Shown piece after piece: positions 21,424-32,905 of a DNA stretch of 64,000 nt. Origin of the DNA: Molanna angustata (lineage: Eukaryota > Arthropoda > Insecta > Trichoptera > Molannidae); NCBI GenBank assembly GCA_963576475.1, contig OY754984.1:18124215-18188214 (forward strand), given 5' to 3'. A program made the position numbers and the translations under genes. The notes beneath the pieces were generated by a model, which did not search any database, was not told the origin of the DNA, and saw nothing but the letters and a program-made list of their open reading frames with translations. Position 1 is the first letter of the stretch; every line of letters starts with the position of its first letter.

Positions 21424-21747
21424 TATATTTGGGAAACAAACAGCGTTACAATGTTTATGGTATGGACAGTAAAGTTATAACAATTATGCCAATAATGTGT
21501 TTCCACATAAGTAAAAAACAATAAGTACCTATATAAGTTTATACAAAAATTATAGAGAATATGTAGGAGATAGTTGGGAATAGAGAGGAAAGATAGAGTG
21601 CAGATGAAGAGGGATATGTGTTGGGATGAATATATATGAATATTTAATGATTGATAAGTTTTGATTTGATAACATTTATTGATGAGTTGAATATATCTAA
21701 TTCGTTTAGGTGCGTATTGAAGAAGTGTGATGCACGGTATATGAATA
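21424..21747 (-). pseudogene. LINE 3' end, sister of 4137-4840
   Basis: It aligns to 4165-4480 nearly base for base, from the (TAAAA)n tail through the 3' UTR into the last codons. It is cut abruptly at 21747, where the terminal hairpin of a Helentron-like element begins. Confidence 0.8.
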
Positions 21748-22325
21748 TCTTCCAACTGTCGATTCGTTCAAGAGAATTTATTTCTCATAATGAATCGACA
21801 GTATTAAAGTAAGACGCGTGTATGAAGGAACATTTTGTATGGTGTCACTACACTTTTTACATGCCAAAACACCAACTTAGAGGCTTCGTAACATATGCTT
21901 CTGAGTTTTTTTGAGTTTTATAGGCCTATACAACTTTTACGTTCAGAATTTTGATTTTTTGTTTCATTCAGGGGTCAACTTTTGAATTTTCACTTTATTT
22001 TTCCATATATCTTAAAAAGAAAAAAAATTAATTTAGTGACGACATCGTTTCATACAATTTGTAAGGCAGTAAACACTACACAATATCTCGCTCAATAGTT
22101 TGATACCTACTTAATCTACAAACACACATCATGCTGTTTTCATATTCTGGGTAAAAGAATATAGACCTCCATACTATCATATCCTGACATATACCTGCGT
22201 GCTTTTATAGAAAACAAATTATCTTAAAATATTTATTAATTGTTTATACTTTGGTACGTATTCTTCAAGTATGTATACTACCGCCATGGACAGTTGGATC
22301 TCATCTGCTAAATTCAACTAGTTAT
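21748..22325 (-). mobile_element. Helentron/DINE-like element, copy C (internally deleted)
   Basis: It is inverted relative to copies A and B. The terminal hairpin TCCAACTGTCGATTCGTTC lies at 21754-21772 and the other end CAGTTGGATCTCATCTG is near 22290, followed by CAACTAGTT. It is about half the length of copies A and B, and the microsatellite part is missing. Confidence 0.65.
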
Positions 22326-22503
22326 ATATAATTCTTCTGTACGTGTATATGTCACTGAACTCCAAAACGTCTGGACAGATTTTGATGATTATTTTTCTAT
22401 TATTATTTTCTGGAATCCAAATCAAAAATACAACAGGAAGAATAAAATCGTACATAGTAGGTACAATAAATTATGTTGAACGAAGACAACCATTACCTAT
22501 TAA

Positions 22504-23031
<528 letters not shown>

Positions 23032-23299
23032 TTTTTCATCAAAAATTATTTATCAAAATAATTCATCGTTGACGATACCTGCAACTTGTAATTTATGTGC
23101 CGAAACCAGAATTTTGAGCTTAAGGGATTGCTTATTAAATTTCATAGGTCGTCAATCTACATGTTGCTATACTTGAGGAAATGTCACTCACACGACGTAT
23201 GAATTGACCTGGCACTTCAAGTACCAAACATAGTTTACCAGCGTATTGAAAAGTTACAAGTTATATTGTTGACATTGAATTTATAGCTTTATTAATTTT

Positions 23300-23585
23300 T
23301 ATTTTCAGCCGTCAAGAGGGATTTTCCAGAGTGTGATTGTGGAGCAATTAACCAGACTGATCAACACCTGGTCGAGGAGTGCATGACGAGGAGATATTCG
23401 GGGGGGTGGATGGATATCTCATGGTGGGTGGATGGATATCTCATGGTGGGTGGATGGATATCTCATGGTGGGTGGATGGATATCTCATGGTGGGTGGATG
23501 GATATCTCATGGTGGGTGGATGGATACGCAACCCCGGAGGACGTACCGACCCAGAAGAAGACATAGGAGGGACCACGTAGAATGA
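23300..23585 (+). pseudogene. LINE C-terminal Cys/His-motif fragment
   Basis: The frame reads DCGAINQTDQHLVEECMTRR, matching the C-terminal C-G..QT..HLV..C block of several insect LINE ORF2 proteins. A 22-bp minisatellite then disrupts it. Everything upstream is missing. Confidence 0.6.
23397..23530 (+). repeat. 22-bp minisatellite, about 5.5 units
   Basis: The unit GTGGATGGATATCTCATGGT plus GG is repeated almost exactly inside a LINE tail. Since 22 is not a multiple of 3, the frame rotates with each unit. Confidence 0.9.
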
Positions 23586-24250
23586 ATGGACAGTGATAGA
23601 CTTGATGCTTATATAGCAGCAAATGAAAACCCTTCTGGACTTTTTGAATTACAGACCGTCAGGTCTACTAAAGGAAGAAGAAAAAGCAAATGACGCAGCT
23701 GATAGCGGAGAGGGAGATCGCGATACACTTCCACGCCGGCGACGCTATAGAGCCCATTGGCCCTGTTCACCACCGGACGCGGCCGCAACATCGGACAAAC
23801 ACAAAATATCCACCATCCATCGGGTTCAACCACTGCCCCCGAGAATCCAACCTCACACGTCAGGGCCTCCGATTGGTCTCAAAATCGGCCGCTATGTACA
23901 CTCCGTTTCAAGTCGGAGGGTCTTGTACCCCGACCCCTCGGTCCTCGTGTTGGCGTCCGAAGGTGCCGCTGGCTAACACCGGGGGCATCCGACGCAATCA
24001 TCACCTGTCAGATTTGACGTCTAGTTATCAACACAGGATGTCTGACCCGACGTCTGCGCCGGCGGTGTGCCCGAACCACACAACAACATTCGCCACAGTT
24101 TGACGAGTCACTGCCGAGCGAGACTGAAGACGTTCGTCCTGCTCTTCTCTAAGTACAGAATTGAAGAGGGCACAACAGCGTCGGCCGCCCACCCCCGCCT
24201 TTACTGCCTAGGCCCTTAGAGCCGCAACCTAGGCCCAAAAGCGGAGAAAA
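23586..24250. other. GC-rich unassigned segment
   Basis: Clearly more GC-rich than its surroundings (CGCCGGCGACGC, GGACGCGGCCGC, GCGCCGGCGGTGTG). Overlapping open frames of 117 and 137 codons exist on the plus strand, but none has a motif I recognise. It lies between two LINE tails and may be LINE 5' UTR or ORF1 sequence. A host exon is less likely. Confidence 0.35.
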
Positions 24251-24254
24251 ACTT

Positions 24255-24530
24255 ATATAAATGCCACACAAAAAGTAACTACAGATCAAAGACAAAGACA
24301 CTTTAAATACTATGCCATCAAACTACACAATAGCCTACCAACCTCATTAAAACTGCTACCACATAACACATCGTCACAAAAATACAAAAAACACATAATA
24401 GCATGCATTTACAGCACCGGTTCAGAACACACACACACACACACAAACACATGTAACTTCTAACTCTAGAATGTTATTGTTTTTGTAACTTCAAAATTGT
24501 ATTGTTTATAATAAATAAATCAATAAATAA
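24255..24530 (+). pseudogene. LINE RT C-terminus and tail
   Basis: The frame around 24309-24405 reads YAIKLHNSLPTSLKLLP and then QKYKKHIIACIYS, the usual end of jockey/CR1-type ORF2. A CA tract lies at 24428-24450 and the tail is ATAAATAAATCAATAAATAA. Confidence 0.6.
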
Positions 24531-25029
24531 TAGATATAAGAATGCAGAATAAAAAAAATCTCTTTTTTTACATGAGGCCATTTACTTTTAATTTCGTTTT
24601 CGTTTATTAAAATTAGATTAAAATTAGTTGATTTTTTTACCGATGACTTTGATTAAGATTAGATTCTCTCGTAAATAAATTTATTACTGCCAGGCTATAA
24701 TAGTTGCTGAGCATCGAATAAAAACTTTTTTCGAAAGTAACCCTTTTAAAACCACGGCGTAGCGGTGATTTCGTAAATTTCCGTAATTGGCCATGGCCGA
24801 AAGAGTGGGCCCAATGAAATTAATATGGCCGGCCGACATCGATATTCGAATTAAGCCAATCATTATTGAAAAAACCTCATACCAAAGAATTGGCGATGAA
24901 AAAAACCTCGACGACTTTCAGCCCAATTTGGAATATATTTTTTAAAACGAGTTTTTTTGGGAAATTTTGATATAGCCTGACGAAGGATCACACCCCATTT
25001 TTTGATATCTATCTTGGATTTCTAAAAAA
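24531..25029. other. No gene recognised
   Basis: A moderately GC patch near 24750-24850 (GGCCATGGCCGAAAGAGTGG, GGCCGGCCGACATC) has no open frame with recognisable content. Confidence 0.35.
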
Positions 25030-25235
25030 CCTTAAAGGCGCAGAATAAAAGATGACAGAAATATCTGGAAAAATATGTCATAACATATTATACATACATT
25101 AATGCTTCAGGTTTAGCAGAGAAACCTCAAAACCTAACTAAACCTGAAGCATTACTGCAAATGTTAACATAAATTTTTCTAGATATATTTGTCTTATTTA
25201 ATTTTCAAAAATTTATATAGCTCTACGCCTTGTAG
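25030..25235. repeat. Foldback element with about 80-bp arms
   Basis: The inner arms 25100-25116 and 25138-25154 are a perfect 17-bp match. Outward similarity continues imperfectly to about 25030 and 25235 (AAGGCGCAG versus CTACGCCTT). No coding content. Probably a foldback MITE. Confidence 0.75.
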
Positions 25236-25257
25236 TTAATTAAAAATATAAGATAAT

Positions 25258-25551
25258 TGTGGTATCTGCTAACTTTAGATACTCAGTTTATAATAAATTA
25301 ATACACGCGTTTTCACTAACACATTTTATTATAATTTACAGTAATTATATTAACAGAGAGAAGTACAATTAATATCAAAGAACCACAACGTGAGAGCACT
25401 ATCGTTTATCAATCCAAACAGCCAAAAGCCTTTAACAAAACCCCGACCTACCTTAATATTCAATCCCGAATATTCCCGAATCATCATTCGTATTATCTCG
25501 TAACTTGTTATACACTTTGCCTAATACCAGGCGCAACTTCAATATATTACA
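25258..25551 (-). mobile_element. Solo LTR (294 bp) with 5-bp target duplication
   Basis: On the minus strand it begins TGTAATATATTG and ends GATACCACA, the TG...CA ends of an LTR. Direct repeats ATAAT at 25253-25257 and 25552-25556 flank it exactly. It holds AATAAAATGTG near the 3' part and GTGCTCTCACGTTGTGGTTC inside, shared with 30879-31173. No internal retrotransposon region is attached, so it is the product of LTR-LTR recombination. Confidence 0.85.
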
Positions 25552-25676
25552 ATAATCGTTAAAAATCGGGGTATGTCATTATTTTTCTACCAGAATTATT
25601 ACAGAACATAATTCAAAAGTTAAGGGATATTTTTATTTATTAATCCCCAAACTATCTAAGTTTTTTTTTTTTAAAA

Positions 25677-26580
25677 ACGATTTATTGGTAATAATGATGG
25701 AATATTAAAATGAAAATAATGATGGAATATTAAAATGAAAATAATGATGGAATATTAAAATGATGGAATATAATGATAAATAGGTAATAATGATGGAATA
25801 TTAAAATGAAAATAATGATGGAATATAATGATGGAATATTAAAATGATAGAATATAATGATAAATAGGTAATAATGATGGAATATTAAAATGAAAATAAT
25901 GATGGAATATAATGATGAATAGGTTATAATGATGTATATTAAAATGAAAATAATGATGGAATATTAAAATGATGGAATATAATGATAAATAGGTTATAAT
26001 GATGGAATATTAAAATGAAAATAATGATGGAATATAATGATGGAATATTAAAATGATAGAATATAATGATGAATAGGTAATAATGATGGAATATTAAAAT
26101 GAAAATAATGATGGAATATAATGATGAATAGGTTATAATGATGTATATTAAAATGAAAATAATGATGGAATATTAAAATGATGGAATATAATGATAAATA
26201 GGTTATAATGATGGAATATTAAAATGAAAATAATGATGGAATATAATGATGGAATATTAAAATGATAGAATATAATGATGAATAGGTAATAATGATGGAA
26301 TATTAAAATGAAAATAATGATGGAATATAATGATGAATAGGTTATAATGATGTATATTAAAATGAAAATAATGATGGAATATAATGATGAATAGGTAATA
26401 ATGATGGTATATTAAAATAAAAATAATGATGGAATTAAATGATGGAATATAATGATGGAATATTATGATGGAATATTAAAATGATGAAATATTATGATGA
26501 ATAGGTAATAATGATGGAATATTAAAATGATGGAATATAATGATGAATAGGTAATAATGATGGAATATTGAAATGAAAAA
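25677..26580. repeat. AT-rich satellite with a 209-bp higher-order repeat
   Basis: Short units (AATAATGATGGAATATTAAAATG, ATAATGATGAATAGG) are arranged in a higher-order pattern. Positions 25921-26129 and 26130-26338 read as identical 209-bp blocks, and a third begins at 26339 and decays. No coding content. Confidence 0.93.
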
Positions 26581-27159
26581 CAGGTACGCTGGCATCACGC
26601 GCCCTCTGTATCTGTTTTCGCGCGTTTTATGTTAAAAGTTTATGAATATAAATAAAAAAAAAATATCATAGATTTTCTTTTCCATAACTCTTCTTTTGAA
26701 ACATCTTCAGGGACCCGGCATGCTAATACCAGGATTTTAAAATGTTTTCTCAGCAAATTGTTGTAGCAAACCACTAACGAACCCCAGACCAATTTCAATT
26801 AAGTTGCACTTAAATATCTTCGTCCTAACAATATTGATCCCATGTGGTTAGAGATGTAGTCTTCCCCATTTTTATCTCCCAATTCCACTTTTAACTCAAT
26901 TTTCGATAAAAAATCTCAGCTTTTAGACCCTATTTAATGGAATATCATAATTAAATAGAGGGACTATTTCTTCCTTATACCCTTTAGTTTACCTTTATCT
27001 ACGGTCTTTTCCTATAATTCAATATATTTTATCTAATATAATAATTGGTAGTCATACTTATTAACAGTCACCTAGCGGACCCGAACTAGCGGACCCGATA
27101 GATGTCGTCCTGCCCGAACTATTTGTGAAACAAAAAAATATTTTTTTTAGTTTCATTGC
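26581..27159. other. No gene recognised
   Basis: A block with GGCATCACGCGCCCTCTG at 26592 and the near-duplicate TAGCGGACCCGA at 27072 and 27087 look like dispersed-repeat pieces. No gene is supported. Confidence 0.4.
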
Positions 27160-27350
27160 CGGCAACCCGACGTTTATTAAACAAAAATACATGAATTACA
27201 ATATATTTTTCGTTCCCCGTCTCACTAGGAAAACATGTTCTGAGACGGGTCACTTATAATATAACTGTTAAAAATATACCTATTATATATTTTCCAGTTC
27301 TAGGCTAGATAATTCTGGCCTTGGAATTTATTTAATAAATAATACACAAA
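27160..27350 (-). mobile_element. LINE 3'-end fragment with conserved hairpin
   Basis: Positions 27217-27249 fold with an outer stem CCCGTCTC/GAGACGGG and keep the CTAG and GTTCT spacer bases seen in the hairpins at 33951 and 57150. No coding part is present. Confidence 0.5.
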
Positions 27351-27597
27351 AATTAAAAAATAATATATAAACCAAAGTAAATGTAAAAGAACAAATATAA
27401 CAAATTTTGTAACATAAATTTCTTAACAAAACAATATTTGAATTTTCTTTCTAACATAGTATATTTAATATTTCCTTTACAACATTTTGTATCATCATGG
27501 TAAACATAGAACACCTTAGATATAATATTTGATTACATTTACAATAAAAGAGCCAAAATTTCATTTCGGTCTTTATGTAACATATATTTGAATCATC

Positions 27598-27890
27598 TTC
27601 TTCTTCTTCTTCGTTTCCTCAATGCTGAGGGTCGTGATCTATGGGGCCGCTAATGGACAGAACTAGTCGCCTCCAGTCCTCTCTGCCCTCCGCAGCTCGC
27701 ACCGCCGAATAAAGGTCGCTCCCGGTCATCTCCTTAATTTGGTCACACCATCGCGCAGGAGATCTGCCTCTACTTCTTTTGCCTGGTACACTTCCTGTTA
27801 TAATACTTTTTTCCTCTCCTGGCTCTCTCCTGGCGATGTGACCAAAGAAGCTTAATACCCGGCGGCTGCATACTGTAGACAATCTTTCTT
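27598..27890 (-). pseudogene. RTE-like LINE C-terminal fragment
   Basis: The minus strand reads RRVLSFFGHIARREPGEEKS, GKRSRGRSPARWCDQIKEM and EDWRRLV, ending DHDPQH and then (GAA)n. This is a classic LINE tail (FGHI.RR, GKRSRGRSP.RW). The rest of the ORF is missing. Confidence 0.8.
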
Positions 27891-28788
27891 TTGATTCATA
27901 TGGATTTTATTATTCGCTGAGCAACTTACATTTTCTGTCTTATATTGCTCTACGAAACAAAGTTGTTTTCAATCCTTTAGAGAAAGTGATCTTGCTTTGT
28001 GCACTGCGGACATCTGGAGGCAATCTATTCTAATTTATAGGACCACTCACACTAAAGCATTGATCATAGTAAGCCGCTTTGTTGGCTCTGTCCAATTCCT
28101 TTGGAGAGTTATCTTCAGAATGTGGCAACTTGCTATTGGGTGCTTGATAAATTTATATTTATTACCTGTTAAAACACTAAACTACACAACAAAATATCAA
28201 AAAACTGTGATATCATTGTTTGTTCTTTTAGCTATTTAATGTTAGGTTAGGTTTCAAAACGTATCCTGTACTGGTGGATTAGAGCAATATATTTAATGGT
28301 CACTACCCAAGTGTAACTTAATGCCGATTTGTTTCCAGATTGGACTGTTTTTATGTACCGTAAATGTGCTTTGAAGTTAGGTCGCATGCTTAAACCCCAT
28401 CTTTTTTTGGTACAATGCCTTTTTGGAATTAAGCATTGTACTTTGTCAAGGCTATTCTATCTACAAATATAAAAAAAAACACCGGTTTCAACTTGCGAGC
28501 TGAGTACAATACATCTCGATATATTTTAAGACACATGTCATGCAAATCCTAAACCGATTTTGTAGTAAAAAAAAATGAAATCCAAAATTCCATTAAAGAA
28601 TTATTCTTGTTTTATTTTAACGGAATACTTGTTTTGAAATCGTTACTCATGCTGTCTCTTTAAAATAGTATTTTACATCATAAAACCGTTGGAGAAAAGT
28701 CTGTTTACTAAGCCAATTGCTGAGTTTAGTTCATAGTGCCACAGTTTTTTTGAAACTGAACCGCTTTTTTACTTTTATTAAATAAATT
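27891..28788. other. No gene recognised
   Basis: The 80-codon frame at 27997-28239 has no recognisable motif. Two and a half TTAGG units at 28242-28254 are too few to be telomeric. Confidence 0.4.
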
Positions 28789-28833
28789 CATCTATTCCAT
28801 TGTTAAAAGTAGCTTTTAACAATGGAATAGATG
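28789..28833. repeat. Perfect 21-bp hairpin at a LINE breakpoint
   Basis: Arms 28789-28809 and 28813-28833 are exact reverse complements around TAG. The right arm still encodes the end of the R1-like fragment; the left arm is its inverted copy. Confidence 0.95.
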
Positions 28834-29150
28834 TTATTCGGAATTTGACGATTTTTAAGCTTCCAGAGAATTAAGGGCCACCATGCATTATCTAAAGCTC
28901 CTGTAATGTCAAGACAGATGGCAATTACATATTTTTCTTTAGAGAAACTTACAAAATCAGTGATTGCATTTATAGCATCAGTGGTTGAGAGTCCTGGACG
29001 AAACCCGAATTGACGGAGGAACAAGGGACGTGTGTGCGAAAGGTGGAATTCTATTCTCCGGCAGATAAGATGTTCTAGGATTTTGCCAAGTATAGGCAAG
29101 AAGGTAATAGGCCTGTACGCCTTTGGATCTGTACTCGGTCTATCGCTGCG
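28810..29150 (-). pseudogene. R1-like LINE reverse transcriptase, N-terminal part of RT
   Basis: The minus strand from 29140 reads DPKAYRPITFLPILGKILE (RT block 1), then FGFRPGLSTTDAINAI (block 2) and IAICLDITGALDNAWWPLIL (block with the first catalytic Asp), and ends at NIYSIVKSYF. The spacing and wording resemble R1-clade RT. The YxDD block and everything after are absent, cut at a 21-bp foldback. Confidence 0.8.
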
Positions 29151-29194
29151 TATACATATAAATTGTTGATGCGCATCATAAAAATAATTTAATT

Positions 29195-29285
29195 CACCAA
29201 ATGAATATGGTTGATTGGAAGATATTGCCATTTGGCAATAAGCCCGCCATTGTGAATATGTGCTCAAAATGATTAATTGATAAAT
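29195..29285 (+). mobile_element. CR1-like 3' end fragment with hairpin
   Basis: ATTGCC-ATTT-GGCAAT at 29224-29239 is followed by AAGCCCGCCATTGTG and a GATAAATACAGAAATAAATA tail, as at the end of the 35-36.8 kb LINE. Confidence 0.7.
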
Positions 29286-29379
29286 ACAGAAATAAATACT
29301 TTGATGTAATTTGCTTAACAGAATTCAAATTCAAGTTATTGATTTAATGATAAAATAATGGAGCGTAAAAAGCATTCAT

Positions 29380-29510
29380 AGATAATGAACATTCACTTTG
29401 TTAACACAACAACAAAAAACTTAGTCATATGCCCTTTAGGTATCTTGAGTTTCTGGTTCTTCTATAATAACTTCGTCTCTATTGACATGTTAAAAGTATA
29501 TCAAAAAAAA
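29380..29510 (+). repeat. Family B fragment
   Basis: TTGAGTTTCTGGTTCTTCTA and TCTCTATTGACATGTT match 31319-31375, the single-unit copy of the family whose minisatellite expanded at 62520. Confidence 0.5.
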
Positions 29511-29794
29511 TATTATTTAGAATCATTATTTATTAAATTTTTAAGGATACTAGTAATTTACTTATCAGACGTCTTAAAAAAAGTTCACCTAGTTAGAGGT
29601 TCAATGAGACCATAGAAAAATAAAACAGCGTAGGATAATGAAAAAACATATATATCAACCAACCTTTAATCGTTACCTATTACCTATTATATATAATACT
29701 ATTGAGTATTATTTTGAAATTTATTTTGTTTTGATATAAGTTGGTACTTAGCACTGTATTTATTTATTTATTATAAATGTACGCCCTTAATAGG

Positions 29795-30430
29795 GCATTT
29801 ATTTTATTTTTATTTTATTTTAATAGGCATTTACAATACAACAAAAGATAAATAATAACAATGTAGGCATAACAAAACAACAATAACTACAAATACATCA
29901 ATAACACAAATAATAAAAAAGTAACATAATACAATATTCTAAAAGGAAAGAGAGTTAAATGACAAAAATGCAAGCGAAAAAAAAACTAGACACAAAAAGA
30001 AGAAGAAAAAAATAAGTAAACATTATTACAGATTCTATTTAAAACCTAAAATAAACAAACCAAAAATCAAAAATATAATTTGCGCTAAGCATCCTTTTGA
30101 AACCATCTATAGTGTGTACATTAAATATATCAACGGCACTATATTGGTTTCCAAGGCGGTGCAATCTATGCATTGGTGAGTTAATAATGAAATTACTTGG
30201 AAGATTCTCTATATGCATATTGACGTGAAGCAAACCTTGTCGGTCCTCTAAATTTTATCTTTTTAATTAGGTCAGGGGTGTCCAATATACCATGGATTAT
30301 TTTGAATAAACAAATTAAATCACAAATCGTTCTTCTGTTTGATAGTTTCGATAAATTTAGAACACTCATTAGGAAATCATAATTTAATTTTTCTAAAGGA
30401 ATGGATAATTTGCTAGTATATAATGTCATT
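29795..30430 (-). pseudogene. LINE RT C-terminus and 3' UTR
   Basis: The minus strand reads LSNRRTICDLICLFKIIHGI, then LDTPDLIKKIKFRGPTRF, a frameshift, and MHRLHRLGNQYSAVDIFNVH to a stop at 30039. The 3' end carries TAAAATAAAATAAAAATAAA at 29803-29822. EN and RT cores are missing. Confidence 0.75.
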
Positions 30431-30878
30431 TGCTATCGTTACTAAATAAATAAACATGAAAAATACAATTAGAATTTGAATTAACCCGTATTAAATTACT
30501 TATATCTACACTATGTCCATAAAATAAAACTATATTCCAACATCTATCGTTCTTATCCTTAAATTTGGTTGTATTTAATCTGACCACAAGCTGATCTTGG
30601 TCACCGAAGATATTCTTTCCTCTTTGATTCAATGTTAGTTTACAGGAGGAACATAATCCTTTAAGAAGATTGTGGTCTAAATGTAAACTAATATAGTGAA
30701 CATCGTTTTAATCTAAAAGGCACATACCTACCTACAACATGTATGTAGGTATCTGGTCATAAAATGACAACTATAAAGTATGGCGTTACAAAAAGGTTTC
30801 TTCGATACTAAATAGATGGCGATAGTAAAAATAGCTTATTTTTAAAGATCTTTTTTCTCATTATTAAAATAAATAGAA
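30431..30878. other. Unassigned; 68-codon minus-strand frame
   Basis: The frame at 30426-30632 (WNIVLFYGHSVDISNLIRVN) is unusually non-repetitive but has no family I can name. It abuts the LINE tail and may be transposon-derived. Confidence 0.3.
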
Positions 30879-31173
30879 TTTAATATATTGATGTTGCGCC
30901 TTACAACAGTCAATCTGTATAGCTGATAGGCATTACGAGTTTGCACGAATCAGGAGTTCGGCATTCTTCGGGAGTTGGGAAATACATATAAGCAAGTGTC
31001 GGGGGTAAGACCGGGGATTGATTGATCGTGATTTGAACGTTTATAGTGCTCTCACGTTGTGGTTCATTTCTATAATATTATTGTACTTCTATCTTATAAT
31101 ATCTAATTACTGTATTCAATAATAAACTGTGTAAATAGTCAACGCGTTTATTTATTTAACAAAATATGTTATT
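30879..31173 (+). mobile_element. Degenerate solo LTR related to 25258-25551
   Basis: TAATATATTGATGTTGCGCC near the start and TAGTGCTCTCACGTTGTGGT, TAATTACTGTA and AACGCGTTTATT further on match the solo LTR at 25258-25551 on the opposite strand. The direct repeat TAGAA (30874-30878 and 31174-31178) could be the target duplication, but the TG and CA ends are not intact, so the borders are tentative. Confidence 0.6.
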
Positions 31174-31189
31174 TAGAAGTAACATATAT

Positions 31190-31385
31190 CAAATAGAACT
31201 TTCAAAAATTGCATTGATAAGGGAACTCAATGAGAAGGAACAATTGGTGAACGTTGCGCCATCGCATAAAGTGATCACGTTAACCAGCGGATGACTGTTC
31301 GTAAGCTCTGTAAGCGACATGAGTTCCTGGTTCTTCTTGAATATTCCTACACCGTCTCTATTGAGATGTTGAAAAATTGCCAAAA
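31190..31385 (-). repeat. Family B, single-unit copy
   Basis: The minus strand reads CAATTTTTCAACATCTCAAT, GGAATATTCAAGAAGAACCA, one copy of the CATCCGCTGGTTAACGTGAT unit, and GCGCAACGTTCACCAATTG. It is the uninterrupted, unexpanded counterpart of 62230-63060. Confidence 0.75.
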
Positions 31386-31558
31386 AAGTATATTACATAA
31401 TATATGTACCTACTAGTTTTCCAATCTATTGTAGATAATTGACTTGAGACTTTTCGTTGGCTGAAATAGATTGCTTTATGGCAACAAATTAGACTTTATA
31501 CACCTGTGTGTACCCATATTAAATTAATAAAAAAATCAAAATATTATAAAATATTTAA

Positions 31559-31737
31559 AAAAAAAAAAAATGAATATGTCCTTGTTAAACAAATACATAT
31601 ACATCTTCCTACGTTCCATTAAATAAGCATATAAATGCTTGTGCTATAGGTGAACGAAATCGGTCGAGCAGGATTCGAACTCGCGACCACTGGATTATTA
31701 GCCCAGCGCGCTAACCGCTCTGCCATCGACCCATCTG
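31559..31737 (-). mobile_element. tRNA-derived SINE (fourth family), full length
   Basis: Sense strand is minus. GATGGCAGAGCGGTTAGCG near 31730 holds the A box and GAGTTCGAATCCTGC near 31670 the B box. The body runs to AACAAGGACATATTCATT at 31570. Copies lie at 38090-38277 (full) and 59424-59555 (5'-truncated), plus a palindromic pair of tails at 2278-2361. Confidence 0.85.
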
Positions 31738-32144
31738 AATATTTTTATAATATACGCAGAGCGATGGACCAAGTTCAGGCCAGAAGACCAGGCAGACATC
31801 GTAACACTCCACCATCAGAAGAGAGTTGCGGGAGGTTGACTAGCGTGAAGAAGGACGAGGAGAGCCAACCCCACATAATGGAAAGAAATGGCCAGGGTAA
31901 AGATGAAGAAAATCGTAATAAATATTTTGTATCCATATCGCTTTAGTTAATTTATTTTTTTATTATAAAGGACCACTTACAGCTAACAAGTAGTTCCATA
32001 AAATAAGGGCAAGCTATTACAAGTGGCCATCTCCTGCATTAAAAAATGGCGAACAAGTTTATAAGAGAATGAAAATACTTAAAAAAGAATCTACATATAA
32101 ATGAAAAGATACAATAGAAATTAAGATCACAAAAAGAAAAATAG

Positions 32145-32412
32145 TGAATGATATTAACTCCGCAGACTATGCATAAGCTAAAATGCACTCAAAGATCCAT
32201 GGAAAGCCAAATACTAGGCGTAAGTTTAAGAGACAGAATAAGAAATGAAGAAATCAGACGCCAGACAAAAGTTGTCGATATCATGGATCGAGTTGCAAAA
32301 CTTAAATGGCAATGTTGCAAGTCAAGGAATGGACAGATGGGCACCCAGAATTTTTAAATGGAGACCATTGGATATGAAAAAGGGAATAAGAAGGGAAGGA
32401 GATGGGTCCAAA
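32145..32412 (+). pseudogene. RTE-like LINE C-terminal fragment
   Basis: The frame reads MHKLKCTQRSMESQILGVSL, RDRIRNEEIRRQTKV, MDRVAKLKWQC and, after a frameshift, KWRPLDMKKGIRREG. This is the standard post-RT tail of the same group as 13340-13630. It is joined without a gap to a different LINE tail. Confidence 0.75.
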
Positions 32413-32905
32413 AAGCCCAAAAAAATACGAATGAAAGTACTTATTAGCGACCTACATCCAGAGTGGAATTTTTTTCCTTACGTGAGGAATCGACTTAAAT
32501 CTTCCTGGGTTTTCCTTGACTTTTGGACTTCCCAATTTTTCATGGGACATGAAAATTTTAAAAGTTGTCTTCACCGATTTAAAATTGCCTCCTCTGCCTC
32601 ATGTCAGTTCTGTCAATACCCGGACCAGCTTTCGGAATATACCCTGTGGAATTGTTGCCACCTAATGATGTTCTCTTATAGATAGGAGCTCCTAGTTGCT
32701 CTACGAAGAGCTCTTCAAGGTCCCATCGGTTATGATTACTAATCTAGATGACTCCATGAGCTAATTTTCGTGTTATGCATTTTTTTATCGCTCACTTAGT
32801 GTTCTGTAAAGGGGCCGTTCACAGTCCCCATATCTAGAGCGGGTGGTGGTGGAAATAGTAGTAGCGAAATCCAACCATCTGGCTAAAGGAAGAAGAAGAA
32901 TAAAG
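32413..32905 (+). pseudogene. R1-like LINE C-terminal Cys/His-motif fragment
   Basis: TSQFFMGHENFKSCLHRF, then SASCQFCQYPDQLSEYTLWN and CC resemble the zinc-knuckle-like C-terminus of R1-clade ORF2 (GHG.F...C..C...H..F.C), with the His replaced by Tyr. Stops follow at 32683 and later. Confidence 0.55.

Noticed and set aside
23690..24103. 137-codon frame as a host gene
   Set aside because: Three overlapping frames are open together in GC-rich DNA, and none has a domain; kept only as an unassigned segment.
28242..28254. TTAGG insect telomere repeat
   Set aside because: Only about two and a half units; expected by chance in this much AT-rich DNA.
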